NCBI GenBank assembly: GCA_023412495.1
Contig: JAEYNP010000139.1
Span: forward strand, 62,001-126,000
Source: Pseudomonadota bacterium
GTDB lineage: Bacteria > Desulfobacterota > Desulfobulbia > Desulfobulbales > Desulfocapsaceae
Direction of reading: 5' to 3'
DNA: 64,000 nt
Below are positions 35,490 through 44,925 of this stretch, piece after piece. A program made the position numbers and the translations under genes. Under the pieces are notes generated by a model. That model worked only from the letters and a program-made list of their open reading frames with translations, ran no database searches and had not been told where the DNA came from. Positions within the stretch are counted from its first letter, which is position 1; each line of letters starts with the position of its first letter.

Positions 35490-36794
35490 ATGCTAGGATG
35501 GTTCAAGAAAAAATTTAGAAAGCAAGAAGATACCACTCCGGAAAAAGAATCGACAGTCGAAGAACTGCGCACAGATACCCCTTTTCCCGAGCATGAGCAA
35601 CCGGAAAAAACGGCTCCGGCGGAAACGGAGCAAAGCCCTCCGCCGGTCGAGGAAGCTGTCGTGGCCGAAGCTTTCGAGCCTGCTTCTCCCGTAGAAGTAC
35701 CGCAGGAAGTAGCTGAATCCTTACCGGAAACCGCAGAAGCGGTAGAGCCCCCGGCCGCCGAGGTCGAGCAGGATCATGCCGCCGTACCGCCGAAAAACGT
35801 CCAACTGCGGGTAGCCAGGGATTTAGAGCTCCAGGCGAACCGCGACAAGAAGAAAAAATCGCTGTTCTCCCGCCTGACAGAACGTCTTAGCAAGACCCGA
35901 GAATCCTTCACCTACCAGATCGATGCTCTCTTTCTCGGCAAAAGGGTGATCGATGCCGAGCTGCTCGACGATCTGGAAGAGGTCCTCATCACCGCCGACC
36001 TGGGCGTCGAGACATCCATGGAGCTCATCGAGTACGCCCGGCGCAAGGTCAAGCGCAACGAGCTCTCCGATCCTGAATCTCTGAAGAAGGCCCTGAAAAG
36101 GAAAATCAAGGCCTTCATCACCGAAAACGAGACCGATGCCACCATGGTCATGCCGGACGAGGGGCCCTTCGTCATCATGGTCATCGGCGTCAACGGCGTG
36201 GGCAAAACCACCACCATCGGCAAGATTGCCCATAAGTTCCAGCAGGCCGGCAACTCGGTCATGCTGGTCGCGGGCGACACTTTCAGGGCTGCCGCCGTGG
36301 CTCAGTTGAAGATCTGGGGTGAGCGCAACAAGGTCCAGGTAGTAGCCCACAAGGAGGGCGCCGACCCTTCTTCGGTTGTCTTCGACGCCCTGGGCGTAGC
36401 GCTTGCAAAAAAGATCGATGTCGTACTGGTAGATACCGCCGGCCGCCTGCATACCAACAGTAACCTCATGGAGGAATTGAAGAAAATCAAGCGGGTAATG
36501 GACAAGAAACTGCCGGGTGCCCCCCACGAGGTCATGCTGGTCGTCGATGCCACCACCGGCCAGAACGGCATCTCACAAGCCAAGCTCTTCCACGAGGCGG
36601 TGGGCGTGACCGGAATCACCCTGACCAAGCTGGACGGCACCTCCAAGGGCGGCATCGTCGCCAATATCTGCAAGGTCATGAAAATTCCCATCCGCTTCAT
36701 CGGCATCGGCGAGCAGTTGGACGACCTCCGGGACTTCGACGCGGAGGAATTCGTGGAGGCCCTGTTCCAAAGCCGGACGGGCACCGCACAATAA
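35490..36794 (+). CDS. ftsY: Signal recognition particle receptor FtsY
   Basis: FtsY receives ribosome-SRP complexes at the inner membrane and hydrolyses GTP together with Ffh. The 434-aa protein has a long acidic, Glu/Ala/Pro-rich A domain (about 1-115), the N domain (four-helix bundle, about 125-215), and the G domain with GVNGVGKTTTIGKIAHKF, VAGDTFRAAAVAQL, DTAGRLHTNSNLMEEL and TKLDGTSKGG. The A domain is typical of longer FtsY proteins. AGGA lies 9 bases before the ATG. The djlA-like gene follows 18 bases after the stop, suggesting cotranscription. Confidence 0.96.
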   Translation: MLGWFKKKFRKQEDTTPEKESTVEELRTDTPFPEHEQPEKTAPAETEQSPPPVEEAVVAEAFEPASPVEVPQEVAESLPETAEAVEPPAAEVEQDHAAVPPKNVQLRVARDLELQANRDKKKKSLFSRLTERLSKTRESFTYQIDALFLGKRVIDAELLDDLEEVLITADLGVETSMELIEYARRKVKRNELSDPESLKKALKRKIKAFITENETDATMVMPDEGPFVIMVIGVNGVGKTTTIGKIAHKFQQAGNSVMLVAGDTFRAAAVAQLKIWGERNKVQVVAHKEGADPSSVVFDALGVALAKKIDVVLVDTAGRLHTNSNLMEELKKIKRVMDKKLPGAPHEVMLVVDATTGQNGISQAKLFHEAVGVTGITLTKLDGTSKGGIVANICKVMKIPIRFIGIGEQLDDLRDFDAEEFVEALFQSRTGTAQ

Positions 36795-36812
36795 TCTGTC
36801 GACGAAAAAGTC

Positions 36813-37646
36813 ATGCAATATCATCGCCAACAACCACCCGGCTGCGGTGGATGCCTGCTTATCGTGCTCCTTATCGTTTTCGTATCCGGCGGAGCACCGG
36901 CACTCATTAATTTTCTCGGCGTTCTCCTTTACTCGGGACTGGCCGCGGTGCTGCTGTTCATTGCCCTGTTCTGGGGCTTCACCTACTGGGTGCAGAAAAA
37001 GGTGGCAAGCTACGAGCAGTCGCAGACGGAGTCCCATAACAGATTCGTCTGGCTGCTCGTTCAGATTCTGGTTCACACGGCCAAGATCGACGGTCAGATC
37101 ACCCGGGACGAGATCCAGACAATTCACCGCTTCTTCCAGTACAGCCTGCGCTACAACCAGACCCAGATGCACTGGGTCAAGGAGATCGTCAAGGAAGCGA
37201 TCCACCAGACGGCCCCGCTGGATACCCTGCTGAACGACTTCAAGACCACCTTTGCCTACGAACCTCGGCTCATCCTCCTGGAACTGGTCTACCAGGTACT
37301 TTATACGAAGAAATCGGTCTCTGAAAAAGAACTGGGAACCGCCCGCTATATCGCCGTGTTCCTGAATATACCCGACTACGACTGGCGGACCATAGAGGCC
37401 AAGTACCGCTACCACAGTCAGCGTACGGCCGCGGCCGCCGAGGATATGGCCGGCCGCCATTACGCCACCCTGGGACTGGCCAAAGGAGCCGGCATGGAAG
37501 AAATAAAAAAAGCTTACCGCCAGCTGAGCATGCAGTATCATCCCGACAAGGTGCGCCACCTCGGCGACGAGTTCAAAGCGGTGGCTGAAGAAAAGATGAA
37601 GGAAATCAATGCAGCCTACGACTATTTCAAGAAGCAGGCGGCATGA
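36813..37646 (+). CDS. djlA: DjlA-like membrane J-domain co-chaperone
   Basis: A 277-aa protein with two hydrophobic segments near the N-terminus (about 12-32 and 36-58), a TerB-like all-helical domain (about 75-195), and a C-terminal J domain (about 210-277). The J domain has [20 protein letters not shown], the HPD motif in QYHPDKVRH, and helix III ([17 protein letters not shown]). This order is that of DjlA. It would recruit DnaK to the membrane; in E. coli DjlA is tied to capsule signalling. A CxxC (GCGGCLLIV) lies at the start. It follows ftsY by 18 bases. There is another J-domain gene at the left edge of the window. Confidence 0.88.
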   Translation: MQYHRQQPPGCGGCLLIVLLIVFVSGGAPALINFLGVLLYSGLAAVLLFIALFWGFTYWVQKKVASYEQSQTESHNRFVWLLVQILVHTAKIDGQITRDEIQTIHRFFQYSLRYNQTQMHWVKEIVKEAIHQTAPLDTLLNDFKTTFAYEPRLILLELVYQVLYTKKSVSEKELGTARYIAVFLNIPDYDWRTIEAKYRYHSQRTAAAAEDMAGRHYATLGLAKGAGMEEIKKAYRQLSMQYHPDKVRHLGDEFKAVAEEKMKEINAAYDYFKKQAA

Positions 37647-37688
37647 AATATTCTGCGGTATATCGGGAAAATCCAAATCGAAATCGGG

Positions 37689-37737
37689 ATCGCTATCGGG
37701 ATCGAAAAAAGTGGCACATCTCGATCCCGATAGCGAT
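37689..37737. repeat. 17-bp inverted repeat between djlA and aminotransferase
   Basis: ATCGCTATCGGGATCGA (37689-37705) and TCGATCCCGATAGCGAT (37721-37737) are perfect complements separated by 15 bases, giving a very stable hairpin 42 bases after the djlA-like stop. No T-run follows. Related units occur at 34086-34160. It may be a transcript-end structure or a member of a genomic palindromic repeat family. Confidence 0.7.
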
Positions 37738-37854
37738 TTCGATAGCGATTGAGTGAACCGCGTGGATGGATGCACCGGACGCTCATTCCTTGCGCCGGTG
37801 ATCCTTAGCGTTTCCCGAAGTGAGAAATCCGGGACAATAACAAGGAGAAAAAGT

Positions 37855-39039
37855 ATGGCCATTTCTGAAAAGATGAAGCTTTTTGCCACAAAATCCTCGT
37901 GGATACGCAAGATGTTCGAGGAAGGCGCAAAAATGAAAGCGGTCCACGGTGCGGGCAAGGTCTTCGACTTCAGTCTCGGCAATCCCGACGCACCGCCCCC
38001 GCCGCAGTTCAACGACGTCATCCAGGAGATCGTACGGGATACAAGCCCCGGCGTACACTCCTACATGCCAAACGGCGGCTATCCCTGGGTTCGGGAGACG
38101 ATCGCCGCCCGGATGTCTGCCGAACAGGGCGTCACCATACATCAGGGTGAGATGCTCATGACCTGCGGCGCCGCCGGCGGTCTCAATATCACACTGAAGG
38201 CCCTGCTCAACCCCGGAGACGAGGTGATCATCCTCGCGCCCTATTTCGTCGAATACGGCTTCTACATCGACAACCACGGCGGCGTGGCCAAAGTTGTCGC
38301 CACTGACGAAGAGTTCAACCTCGATGTCAACGCGATCGAGGCGGCCATCACCGACAAGACCAAGGCGATAATCATCAACTCGCCGAATAACCCCTGTGGC
38401 CAGATTTACTCGGAGGATTCTCTGTGGGCCCTGGGCGAAATGCTGCGTCTGGCCTCGGACCGGCTCGATACGCCCATCTACCTGATCGCCGACGAGCCCT
38501 ACCGGAAGATCGTCTTCGACGGCCACGAGGTGCCGGGCGTCTTTGCCGCATACCGTAACTCCATTGTGGTATCTTCCTATTCCAAGGATCTTTCCCTGCC
38601 GGGGGAACGGATCGGCTACCTGGCCGTCCATCCCGATATCGATGACAAATCCGCCCTCCTCGACGCCCTGACGCTCGCCAACCGGATCCTCGGCTTTGTC
38701 AACGCCCCGGCACTGATGCAACGGGTGGTGGCGGAACTCCAGGATGCCAGTGTCGACACCTCGATCTATGCGCGGCGAAAGGGGCTGATCTGCAGGGTCC
38801 TGGAGGATGCAGGCTTCGCCTTCACTCCGCCCAAGGGAGCGTTCTACGTCTTCCCGAAGACGCCGATCGACGATATCAGATTCGTCTCACTGCTGCTGGA
38901 GGAGAAAATCCTGGCCGTCCCCGGTGTCGGCTTCGGCTCGCCCAATCACATCCGTCTCGCCTTCTGCGTCCCCGAAGAGGTTATAGCGGGTTCCGCCGAA
39001 GGGTTCAAGAGGGCGGTGGAGAAGGCCTGTTCGCTGTAG
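37855..39039 (+). CDS. PLP-dependent aminotransferase (class I/II)
   Basis: A 394-aa fold-type I aminotransferase. The PLP Lys lies in SSYSKDLSLPGERIGYLAVHP, the Asn/Asp pocket in INSPNNPCGQIYS and IADEPYRKIVFDG, and the substrate carboxylate Arg near the end in NHIRLAFCVP. It is near aspartate/alanine aminotransferases in pattern, but the amino donor cannot be set. The ATG at 37855 has CAAGGAGA 6 bases upstream; the longer frame from 37753 begins in the hairpin region and is unlikely. It is convergent with der, 32 bases away, where a GGGGG/CCCCC hairpin (39048-39067) could end both transcripts. Confidence 0.92.
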   Translation: MAISEKMKLFATKSSWIRKMFEEGAKMKAVHGAGKVFDFSLGNPDAPPPPQFNDVIQEIVRDTSPGVHSYMPNGGYPWVRETIAARMSAEQGVTIHQGEMLMTCGAAGGLNITLKALLNPGDEVIILAPYFVEYGFYIDNHGGVAKVVATDEEFNLDVNAIEAAITDKTKAIIINSPNNPCGQIYSEDSLWALGEMLRLASDRLDTPIYLIADEPYRKIVFDGHEVPGVFAAYRNSIVVSSYSKDLSLPGERIGYLAVHPDIDDKSALLDALTLANRILGFVNAPALMQRVVAELQDASVDTSIYARRKGLICRVLEDAGFAFTPPKGAFYVFPKTPIDDIRFVSLLLEEKILAVPGVGFGSPNHIRLAFCVPEEVIAGSAEGFKRAVEKACSL

Positions 39040-39047
39040 AAGAGCAC

Positions 39048-39067
39048 GGGGGAGCGAGTCCGCCCCC
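39048..39067. terminator. Hairpin between convergent aminotransferase and der
   Basis: GGGGG and CCCCC pair over a 10-base loop within the 32-base gap of the two converging genes. No T-run, so an intrinsic terminator is only possible, not clear. Confidence 0.3.
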
Positions 39068-39071
39068 CATC

Positions 39072-40424
39072 TCACCCTTTCTTTCGCTGCTGGGATTTGG
39101 CTTTGAACATTATCCTGATCGGCACTTTGTCCAGGCCCAGTCCCTCGCGATAGCGGTTGATCAGATAGCGTTCGTAGGAAAAGTGCACCCCCTTTTCGCT
39201 GTTGGTCATCACCACGAACTTCGGCGGCCTGGTGCCGATCTGGGCGGTATAGTAGAATTTCAGCCGCTTGTTCTTGTAGATGGGGGGAGAATGGGCCTCC
39301 ACCGCCTCCCGCAGGAGGTTATTCAATGCCGAGGTGGGGAAGCTGGCGGTGAACTGGCGAAAGACCGAGCCGATCACCGGGAAGAACCTCTTGATCCCAT
39401 AACCGGTCAGGGCGGAAACCTGCAGGACCGGCGCGTAGCCGACAAAAGGCAGGGCCCGCGCCACCTCGGCCATGACCGCCTCCTGCCGCTTTTTGTCGCC
39501 GGCGATCAAATCCCATTTGTTGACCAGGATAATGAGGCCCCGGCCTTCCTCCAGCACATAGCCGATGACCTTGGTGTCCTGCTCGGTGATTCCTTCCTCG
39601 GCATCGATCAGCACCGCCGCCACATCGCACCGGCTCATTGCCGCAAGCGACTTGAGGATGCTGAATTTCTCGAGTTTTTCGGTGGTCTTGCCCTTGCGCC
39701 TGATGCCGGCCGTGTCGATGAAGAGATAGCTGTAGTTGCCGTGGGTGACGAGGGTGTCCACGGAATCCCGGGTGGTCCCGGAGATCTCCGAGACGACCAT
39801 CCGCTCCTCGCCCAGGATCTGGTTGATCATCGACGACTTGCCCACATTCGGCCGGCCGAAGAAGGCCACCTTCACCGTCCCCTCGGGAAGTTCCAGGCCA
39901 TCGGTCTGGTCGCTCGGAATGGAGGCGCCCAACTCTTCCATGAGCGAGGGGAAACCGTAGCTGTGTTCGGCGGAGAGCGGCCACAGCTTTTCGACGCCCA
40001 ACTCGTAGAATGGCGCCAGCAGCTCGATCTCTTTCGTCGCGCTGTCGATCTTGTTGACCACATGGAAGGTTGGTTTCTGCGCTCGCCGCAGGATCTCGAT
40101 CACCTCCAGGTCCGCAGGAGTGACGCCCTCCTTGCCGTCCATGAGGAAGAGGACGATATCGGCCTCCTCGATGGCAAGCATTGCCTGCTCCCGGATGTGG
40201 GGGACCAGGGCATCCTCGGGGTTATCGTCGATGCCGCCGGTATCTACCAGGATAAATCCCTTGTCCTCCCAGACCACCCGCTCGTAATGGCGGTCCCGGG
40301 TCACTCCGGGGGTCGGATCGACCAGGGCCTTGCGCGACCGGGTGATCCTGTTGAAGAGCGTCGATTTTCCGACGTTCGGCCGGCCAATCAAGGCAACGAT
40401 TGGTGAGTGTAAATTTTTGGACAT
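39072..40424 (-). CDS. der: Ribosome-assembly GTPase Der (EngA)
   Basis: Der is a double GTPase needed for 50S subunit maturation. The 450-aa protein has two consecutive G domains: the first with GRPNVGKSTLFNRI, LVDTGGID and NKID, the second (about 177-345) with GRPNVGKSSMINQI, FIDTAGIRRKG and NKWDL. A KH-like C-terminal domain follows, ending in basic residues KSQQRKKG. Length and order are standard. It is downstream of the amgK/murU-like pair on the same strand, 64 bases away, and may be cotranscribed with them. Confidence 0.97.
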   Translation of the reverse strand: MSKNLHSPIVALIGRPNVGKSTLFNRITRSRKALVDPTPGVTRDRHYERVVWEDKGFILVDTGGIDDNPEDALVPHIREQAMLAIEEADIVLFLMDGKEGVTPADLEVIEILRRAQKPTFHVVNKIDSATKEIELLAPFYELGVEKLWPLSAEHSYGFPSLMEELGASIPSDQTDGLELPEGTVKVAFFGRPNVGKSSMINQILGEERMVVSEISGTTRDSVDTLVTHGNYSYLFIDTAGIRRKGKTTEKLEKFSILKSLAAMSRCDVAAVLIDAEEGITEQDTKVIGYVLEEGRGLIILVNKWDLIAGDKKRQEAVMAEVARALPFVGYAPVLQVSALTGYGIKRFFPVIGSVFRQFTASFPTSALNNLLREAVEAHSPPIYKNKRLKFYYTAQIGTRPPKFVVMTNSEKGVHFSYERYLINRYREGLGLDKVPIRIMFKAKSQQRKKG

Positions 40425-40488
40425 TTTTTTGTTTCCTGTGAGATGAGCTTACAACCGGTTCCGGTTTCTGCCCCGGACTGTGGCGGTG

Positions 40489-41565
40489 TCAGGCGCGCGA
40501 AAGTCCGGCCAGTCCCCGCTCGACCAGATGACGGACGCGGGGAAAACCGGCAAAACAGCTTTCAGCCAGCCGGTCCCGCAGGGCAAGCAGCGATGGTTCG
40601 ATAAAATCGGCGAAAAAGGCCTTGCCCCGCACCCGGTACAAGAACGAGAAGGCGCCTACGATCTGCAGATTCCGCTGCAGCGCCAGCAGCCCGTAAGATT
40701 TGAGAAAGCCCTCCTCGGCGCCGGGCTTTTCGGCGATGAGCGCCTTGAGATAGACGGCCATCAGTTCCTCCTGGTCCTCGAGGATCAGCGTGGCATATGG
40801 GTCGATGAGGAGCGACGCCACATCGTAGCCGAGAGGACCCAGCCGTCCGCCCTGGAAGTCGATGAAGCGGACCCTTTCGTCCTTTATCATGACGTTGCGC
40901 GACTGGAAATCGCGGTGGAGAAAAAAATCGGCCGGAGCTTGCGCTGCCCTGGCGGCGATCTCCCGGAATTCCTCCTCAACCCCTGGCGGGATCTCCTCGC
41001 CGAGCAGCCCCTGCCAGAAGGCCCGAAGAAAATAGCCGGACTCCCGCTCCTGCATGAGGGTCACATCGTAGCGCGGGCTGTCCCAGCACCAGCCGGTATC
41101 GAAGCCTTCCGCTGCTTTCACCTGCATGGTGGCAAGACGGGTCAATGTTTCCTGATAACGCTCTGCGGCCTGGCCCAAGGAGCGATCGCCGTTTCTCCGG
41201 GAGGTCAGATCGTGAAGCCGCAGATCGCCCAGATCCTCGTAGAGCAGCAACCCGCTCTCCTCGTCTCGACCATACAACTCAGGGACCGGCACACCCTTGG
41301 CCCGAAGGTGCCGGCCGATATGCCAGGCGGCTCGCGACTCGGCCAGCTCGGCCTCGCCGGTGCCCGCCGGCGCCGCGATGATGCAGAGTGAGGCGTCACG
41401 ACGGCCGACCCGCCAAAACCGCCTGGTGGAGCCGTCGCTCTCGATCTTCGTCAAGACGTCCCGCCCCCCCTGCAGCCCCCGCACTTCCGCACGGGACAGT
41501 ATGCCGAGATCGCCGAGCAGCCGGCCTGCCCGTTCCAGTATTTCGAAATCTGAAAAAACCTGCAT
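40489..41565 (-). CDS. amgK: AmgK-like MurNAc/GlcNAc kinase (APH fold)
   Basis: A 358-aa kinase of the aminoglycoside-phosphotransferase fold. The catalytic loop is HRDFQSRNVMI (Asp219), with metal-binding Asp236 in IDFQGG; an N-lobe loop near GSTRRFWRV precedes it. AmgK phosphorylates the anomeric hydroxyl of MurNAc and GlcNAc in a MurNAc-recycling route of Pseudomonas. The assignment rests on fold plus the partner: a MurU-like nucleotidyltransferase gene ends 2 bases upstream (stop TGA 41570-41568). The ATG at 41565 is preferred; the longer open frame to 41865 overlaps the partner. A general antibiotic kinase is unlikely in this context. Function is not proven by sequence alone. Confidence 0.8.
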   Translation of the reverse strand: MQVFSDFEILERAGRLLGDLGILSRAEVRGLQGGRDVLTKIESDGSTRRFWRVGRRDASLCIIAAPAGTGEAELAESRAAWHIGRHLRAKGVPVPELYGRDEESGLLLYEDLGDLRLHDLTSRRNGDRSLGQAAERYQETLTRLATMQVKAAEGFDTGWCWDSPRYDVTLMQERESGYFLRAFWQGLLGEEIPPGVEEEFREIAARAAQAPADFFLHRDFQSRNVMIKDERVRFIDFQGGRLGPLGYDVASLLIDPYATLILEDQEELMAVYLKALIAEKPGAEEGFLKSYGLLALQRNLQIVGAFSFLYRVRGKAFFADFIEPSLLALRDRLAESCFAGFPRVRHLVERGLAGLSRA

Positions 41566-41567
41566 GT

Positions 41568-42473
41568 TCAATTGATTCTCCGCCCTTTCTGGTCCGAGGA
41601 GACGATCAGGTCCACCAGTCGGCAGGACCCGGCGACGGATACGTCGTCCCAGACCACCACCCGCTCGAGGTGGGCGCCGTTTTCGATATAGGCCTCGCCG
41701 ATACAGGCCCAGTCGAAGAGCTTGATATGGGCGGGCAACTTGGCCCTCTTGGCGATGCAGTAGGGCTTGCGCACCGGTCCCGCCTCCTGCCAGCAGGGAA
41801 TCTTGTCGGTTAAAAGGCCGTGATGCAGTTCGAGATATGCCTCCGGCGTCCCCATGTCCGTCCAATAACTGCCGTCCACCCGGTAACAGTCGATTTCAAC
41901 TCCCCGCTTAATGAGCCTGCGATAGTGATCGACGATGCAGGAGTACTCTGCGTTTTTGATATCCTCGAGAAGGTACGGCTCGATGACGTGCAGACCGGTG
42001 AAGGCCAGCTGGGTGAACTCGACCCGATTGTCGAAACTTGCAATCTTGCCGTCGATGACCATAACGTTGTTGAAGCGGGGATAATTGTGCATGGCCAGCG
42101 TCACCGCGTTGCGCTTCTCCAGGTGATGCTCGTAGAGAGCCAGCATGTCTATGGTGTGGTAGATATCTCCGTTGGTCACCAGCAGCGGTTCGTCCCGAAA
42201 GTGCTTGAGAGCCATGCGCAGGCCCCCGCCGGTGCCGAGGATGACCTCCTCCTCCTGGACGATGACGCCTGGAATCCCATTCAAAACGCTCACCACCTGC
42301 TCCCGCAGATGGTGGCAATTCACCACGATCGAGTCAAAGCCCAGGTTCTGCAGTCTTTTTACGGTAAGAAGAAGGAGCGGTTGATTGAGGATGGGAAAAA
42401 GAGGTTTGGGACGAATCAGGGTATGGGGCAAAAGCCTGGTACCAAAACCGGCTGCCAGAATCATTGCTTGCAT
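41568..42473 (-). CDS. murU: MurU-like MurNAc-1-P nucleotidyltransferase
   Basis: A 301-aa sugar nucleotidyltransferase. The N-terminal signature LAAGFGTRLLPHTLIRPKPL is clear, with the metal-binding TNGDIYHTID and the later NNVMVIDGKI, DMGTPEAYLELH. A left-handed beta-helix-like C-terminal part holds hexapeptide-type repeats (ENGAHLERVVVWDDVSVAG). MurU makes UDP-MurNAc from MurNAc-1-P; other NTP transferases of the class use glucose-1-P or mannose-1-P, so the pairing with the AmgK-like kinase gene is the main argument. Genes are coupled, with a 2-base gap. The start at 42473 is standard. It lies downstream of lpxI on the same strand, but after a 113-base gap. Confidence 0.8.
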   Translation of the reverse strand: MQAMILAAGFGTRLLPHTLIRPKPLFPILNQPLLLLTVKRLQNLGFDSIVVNCHHLREQVVSVLNGIPGVIVQEEEVILGTGGGLRMALKHFRDEPLLVTNGDIYHTIDMLALYEHHLEKRNAVTLAMHNYPRFNNVMVIDGKIASFDNRVEFTQLAFTGLHVIEPYLLEDIKNAEYSCIVDHYRRLIKRGVEIDCYRVDGSYWTDMGTPEAYLELHHGLLTDKIPCWQEAGPVRKPYCIAKRAKLPAHIKLFDWACIGEAYIENGAHLERVVVWDDVSVAGSCRLVDLIVSSDQKGRRIN

Positions 42474-42586
42474 AGAACCTCTTCTCCGGATTGAGGGTTT
42501 TGTCCTGTACGATTCACACCATAGTGTCGCGTCCTGTTCCAGCCCGGGTTCTCATGAACATTGTGTCGATTTCCAGAACTTACGGG

Positions 42587-43438
42587 TTAGTCCATCAGCA
42601 GGGAACCATCATCTTTTTCGGTCACGCCAACCACAATTATTCCTGCCCTGTTTGCTTCCCGGATCATCTCTTGCCGATCGAAGAGCAGCGACTGCCCGGC
42701 TTCCACCGCCAGCACCGCCCCCTTGACCTGTTGCAGGGTCTTGATGGTCTTCAGCCCGGTTGCCGGGAGATCGAAGCGAAAATCCTGCCCCGGTTTCTTT
42801 ACTTTTACAACAACAGCCTTCTCTTTCGCAAGCATTCCACCACGAAGGATGGCGGCGTCGGTACCCTCGATCGCCTCCACTGCCAGCACCGTACAGTCCC
42901 GCACCACTACGCACTGACCGATATCCAGCCGGCCGATGGCCCGGGCGTTCTGCCAGCCGAAGGCGATATCGCGCCGCTGAATCTCGTTTGGTTTGGTCTT
43001 GGTCAACACCCCCTGCGGGAAGAGCAGATGGCGGAGATAGACGGTCGATTCCAGAACCTTGATCTTCTCTTCCTCAAGGGCGGCGGCGATGGCCCGCAGA
43101 ATGGCGTCATCCTGCCTGCGGTCGATCTTGTTCCACAGTGTGAGGGCCTTGAAGTCAGGCAGGACATCGCGGAATATCTGGGTCTTGGTGATCGTGCCTA
43201 GAAAGACAGTCTCCCCCACCCCCTCCTTGTGCAGAAAGCTAATGACCTTGCCCAGCTGCCCCAGTTTCACCCAGGTTACGGCATCGGCTGCGGAGGCCAC
43301 CCTGTCGTCGGTCTCACCCTTATGGGCGACCACCACCACTCGCCGCCCCTCTCGATGTGCAGCCTCGATAAAAAGCAGGGGGAACTGGCCGCCCCCGGCG
43401 ATTATGCCTATATTGCGTGCGTCTCCTGACATATACAT
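42587..43438 (-). CDS. lpxI: UDP-2,3-diacylglucosamine pyrophosphatase LpxI
   Basis: A 283-aa protein of the LpxI family (DUF1009). LpxI hydrolyses UDP-2,3-diacylglucosamine in lipid A synthesis and replaces LpxH in many bacteria. The N-terminal Rossmann-like region has GIIAGGGQFPLLFIEAA, and the C-terminal catalytic part has EAIEGTDAAILRGG and DLPATGLKTIKTL. It is 60 bases downstream of lpxA on the same strand, in the order lpxD-fabZ-lpxA-lpxI, which supports the call strongly. An in-frame second ATG at 43432 is possible; neither has a strong ribosome site. Confidence 0.95.
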   Translation of the reverse strand: MYMSGDARNIGIIAGGGQFPLLFIEAAHREGRRVVVVAHKGETDDRVASAADAVTWVKLGQLGKVISFLHKEGVGETVFLGTITKTQIFRDVLPDFKALTLWNKIDRRQDDAILRAIAAALEEEKIKVLESTVYLRHLLFPQGVLTKTKPNEIQRRDIAFGWQNARAIGRLDIGQCVVVRDCTVLAVEAIEGTDAAILRGGMLAKEKAVVVKVKKPGQDFRFDLPATGLKTIKTLQQVKGAVLAVEAGQSLLFDRQEMIREANRAGIIVVGVTEKDDGSLLMD

Positions 43439-43498
43439 CCGCGTCTGGTTACTGGTTAGGGATGCGTTCCTCCATCCGATTCCGCAACCGCAGCGTTT

Positions 43499-44299
43499 TT
43501 AATCCTCTTCCTCTACCTGCTTGAACACGCCGCGCTTGGAATCCAGGAAGAACTGGACGAGCGTCTGGACTTCCGGGCACTCGGGAAATTCATTCTTGGC
43601 CACCTCGATGGCATCCTTCATGAGCAGGCTGGGCGTCCGGAAGATGATGCGGAAGGCGGTGTCGAGCTTTTTGATGGTCTCCTTATCGAAGCCGTTGCGC
43701 TTCAGGCCGACCTTGTTGATCCCGGAGATTCTCGTCTGATTTCTGGTGCCGGCGATGATCACGTACGGCGGCACGTCGAGGCCGATGCCCGACACCCCTC
43801 CGATGTAGCTGTAGGCGCCGATGCGGCAGAATTGATGGATCGCCACCAGACCGCCGATGGATGCCCGGTCGCCGACCTCCACGTGCCCAGCCAGCGTCGC
43901 CACGTTGGCCATGATGACATTGTTGCCGATCCGGCAGTCATGGGCGATATGGGTGTAGGCCATGAAAAGGTTGTTGTTGCCTATCACGGTTTTCGAATGG
44001 CCGTGGGTGGTTCCCCTGTGGATCGAGGCAAATTCCCGAATCTGGTTGTCATTGCCGATGACCAGCTCGGTGGGCTCGTTCTTGTAGCTGAGGTCCTGCG
44101 GCGCACCGCCGACAACGGCGAAGGAGCCGATAAAATTTCTCTCACCGATGGTGGTCGGCCCCGAGACGACGGCGTGGGCGGCTACCTTGGTGTCGGCTCC
44201 GATACGGACACCGGCTTCTATAACGGCATAGGGCCCGACTTCGACGGAGGAGTGGAGTTCGGCACTGGAATCAACGACAGCGGTTGGATGTATGGACAT
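43499..44299 (-). CDS. lpxA: UDP-GlcNAc O-acyltransferase LpxA
   Basis: LpxA transfers a hydroxyacyl chain from ACP to UDP-GlcNAc, the first step of lipid A synthesis in the cytoplasm. The 266-aa protein begins SIHPTAVVDSSAELHSSVEV and continues as left-handed beta-helix hexapeptide repeats (VIEAGVRIGADTKVAAH). The catalytic His is in the AYTHIAHDCRIGNN loop. A helical C-terminal part follows. The length is standard. It lies 173 bases downstream of fabZ, a gap with no recognised signal apart from an A+T-rich stretch. Confidence 0.97.
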   Translation of the reverse strand: MSIHPTAVVDSSAELHSSVEVGPYAVIEAGVRIGADTKVAAHAVVSGPTTIGERNFIGSFAVVGGAPQDLSYKNEPTELVIGNDNQIREFASIHRGTTHGHSKTVIGNNNLFMAYTHIAHDCRIGNNVIMANVATLAGHVEVGDRASIGGLVAIHQFCRIGAYSYIGGVSGIGLDVPPYVIIAGTRNQTRISGINKVGLKRNGFDKETIKKLDTAFRIIFRTPSLLMKDAIEVAKNEFPECPEVQTLVQFFLDSKRGVFKQVEEED

Positions 44300-44472
44300 A
44301 TGTTTTTCTCGTGGATGGAGGATATTCTTTCGATGGTCAACACGTAAGAACCAAGGGCGTAAAAGCTGCTTTCCTTACCTTCTCCCGACGACTATTGCAA
44401 GGAGATTTCGCATTTTTTTATGGCCGGGCCAGCCCCTCTGCCGCCCGACCGCCCTCAATTACACAGCACCTC

Positions 44473-44925
44473 TCAGGAAAACGAAGCCATGAGTTCGGCC
44501 TCGCAGACCACCTGGCCGTCGACCGTGGCGGTAGCCGACATTATGGTAATGCCCCGCTTCTGTTTGATCATCTTCAGGGTGAAGATCAGCTGATCCCCGG
44601 GAACCACGGGTTTCCTGAACCTGGCCTTGTCGATGCCGGCAAAAAACAGCAGTTTTTTGCCGATCGCCTCGGGATTGGCATAAAAGGCCATGATCCCGCC
44701 AACCTGGGCCATGCCCTCCAGGATAAGCACGCCCGGCATCACCGGCCGGCCCGGGAAATGGCCCTGAAAGAAAGGCTCGTTGATAGTCACATTCTTCAAA
44801 CCGACGATCTCCTCCCCCATGGTGAGGGAAATGATCTTATCCACCATCACGAAGGGATAACGGTGCGGCAGCAGTTTCAGGATCTCGATGATATCTATTT
44901 TCTCAGGGACGACAAACTCGCTCAT
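44473..44925 (-). CDS. fabZ: 3-hydroxyacyl-ACP dehydratase FabZ
   Basis: FabZ dehydrates 3-hydroxyacyl-ACP in fatty acid synthesis. The 150-aa hot-dog fold protein has [14 protein letters not shown], and the catalytic His and Glu lie in [20 protein letters not shown]. Its stop-to-start neighbours are lpxD, overlapping by 4 bases (ATGA), and lpxA, 173 bases downstream. FabZ and LpxA/D share hydroxyacyl-ACP substrate, so the grouping balances membrane and lipid A synthesis. Confidence 0.97.
   Translation of the reverse strand: MSEFVVPEKIDIIEILKLLPHRYPFVMVDKIISLTMGEEIVGLKNVTINEPFFQGHFPGRPVMPGVLILEGMAQVGGIMAFYANPEAIGKKLLFFAGIDKARFRKPVVPGDQLIFTLKMIKQKRGITIMSATATVDGQVVCEAELMASFS

Noticed and set aside
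40489..41865. 458-codon version of the AmgK-like protein
   Set aside because: The first 100 codons overlap the MurU-like gene in another frame and look like shadow sequence. ATG 41565 is 2 bases after the partner stop.
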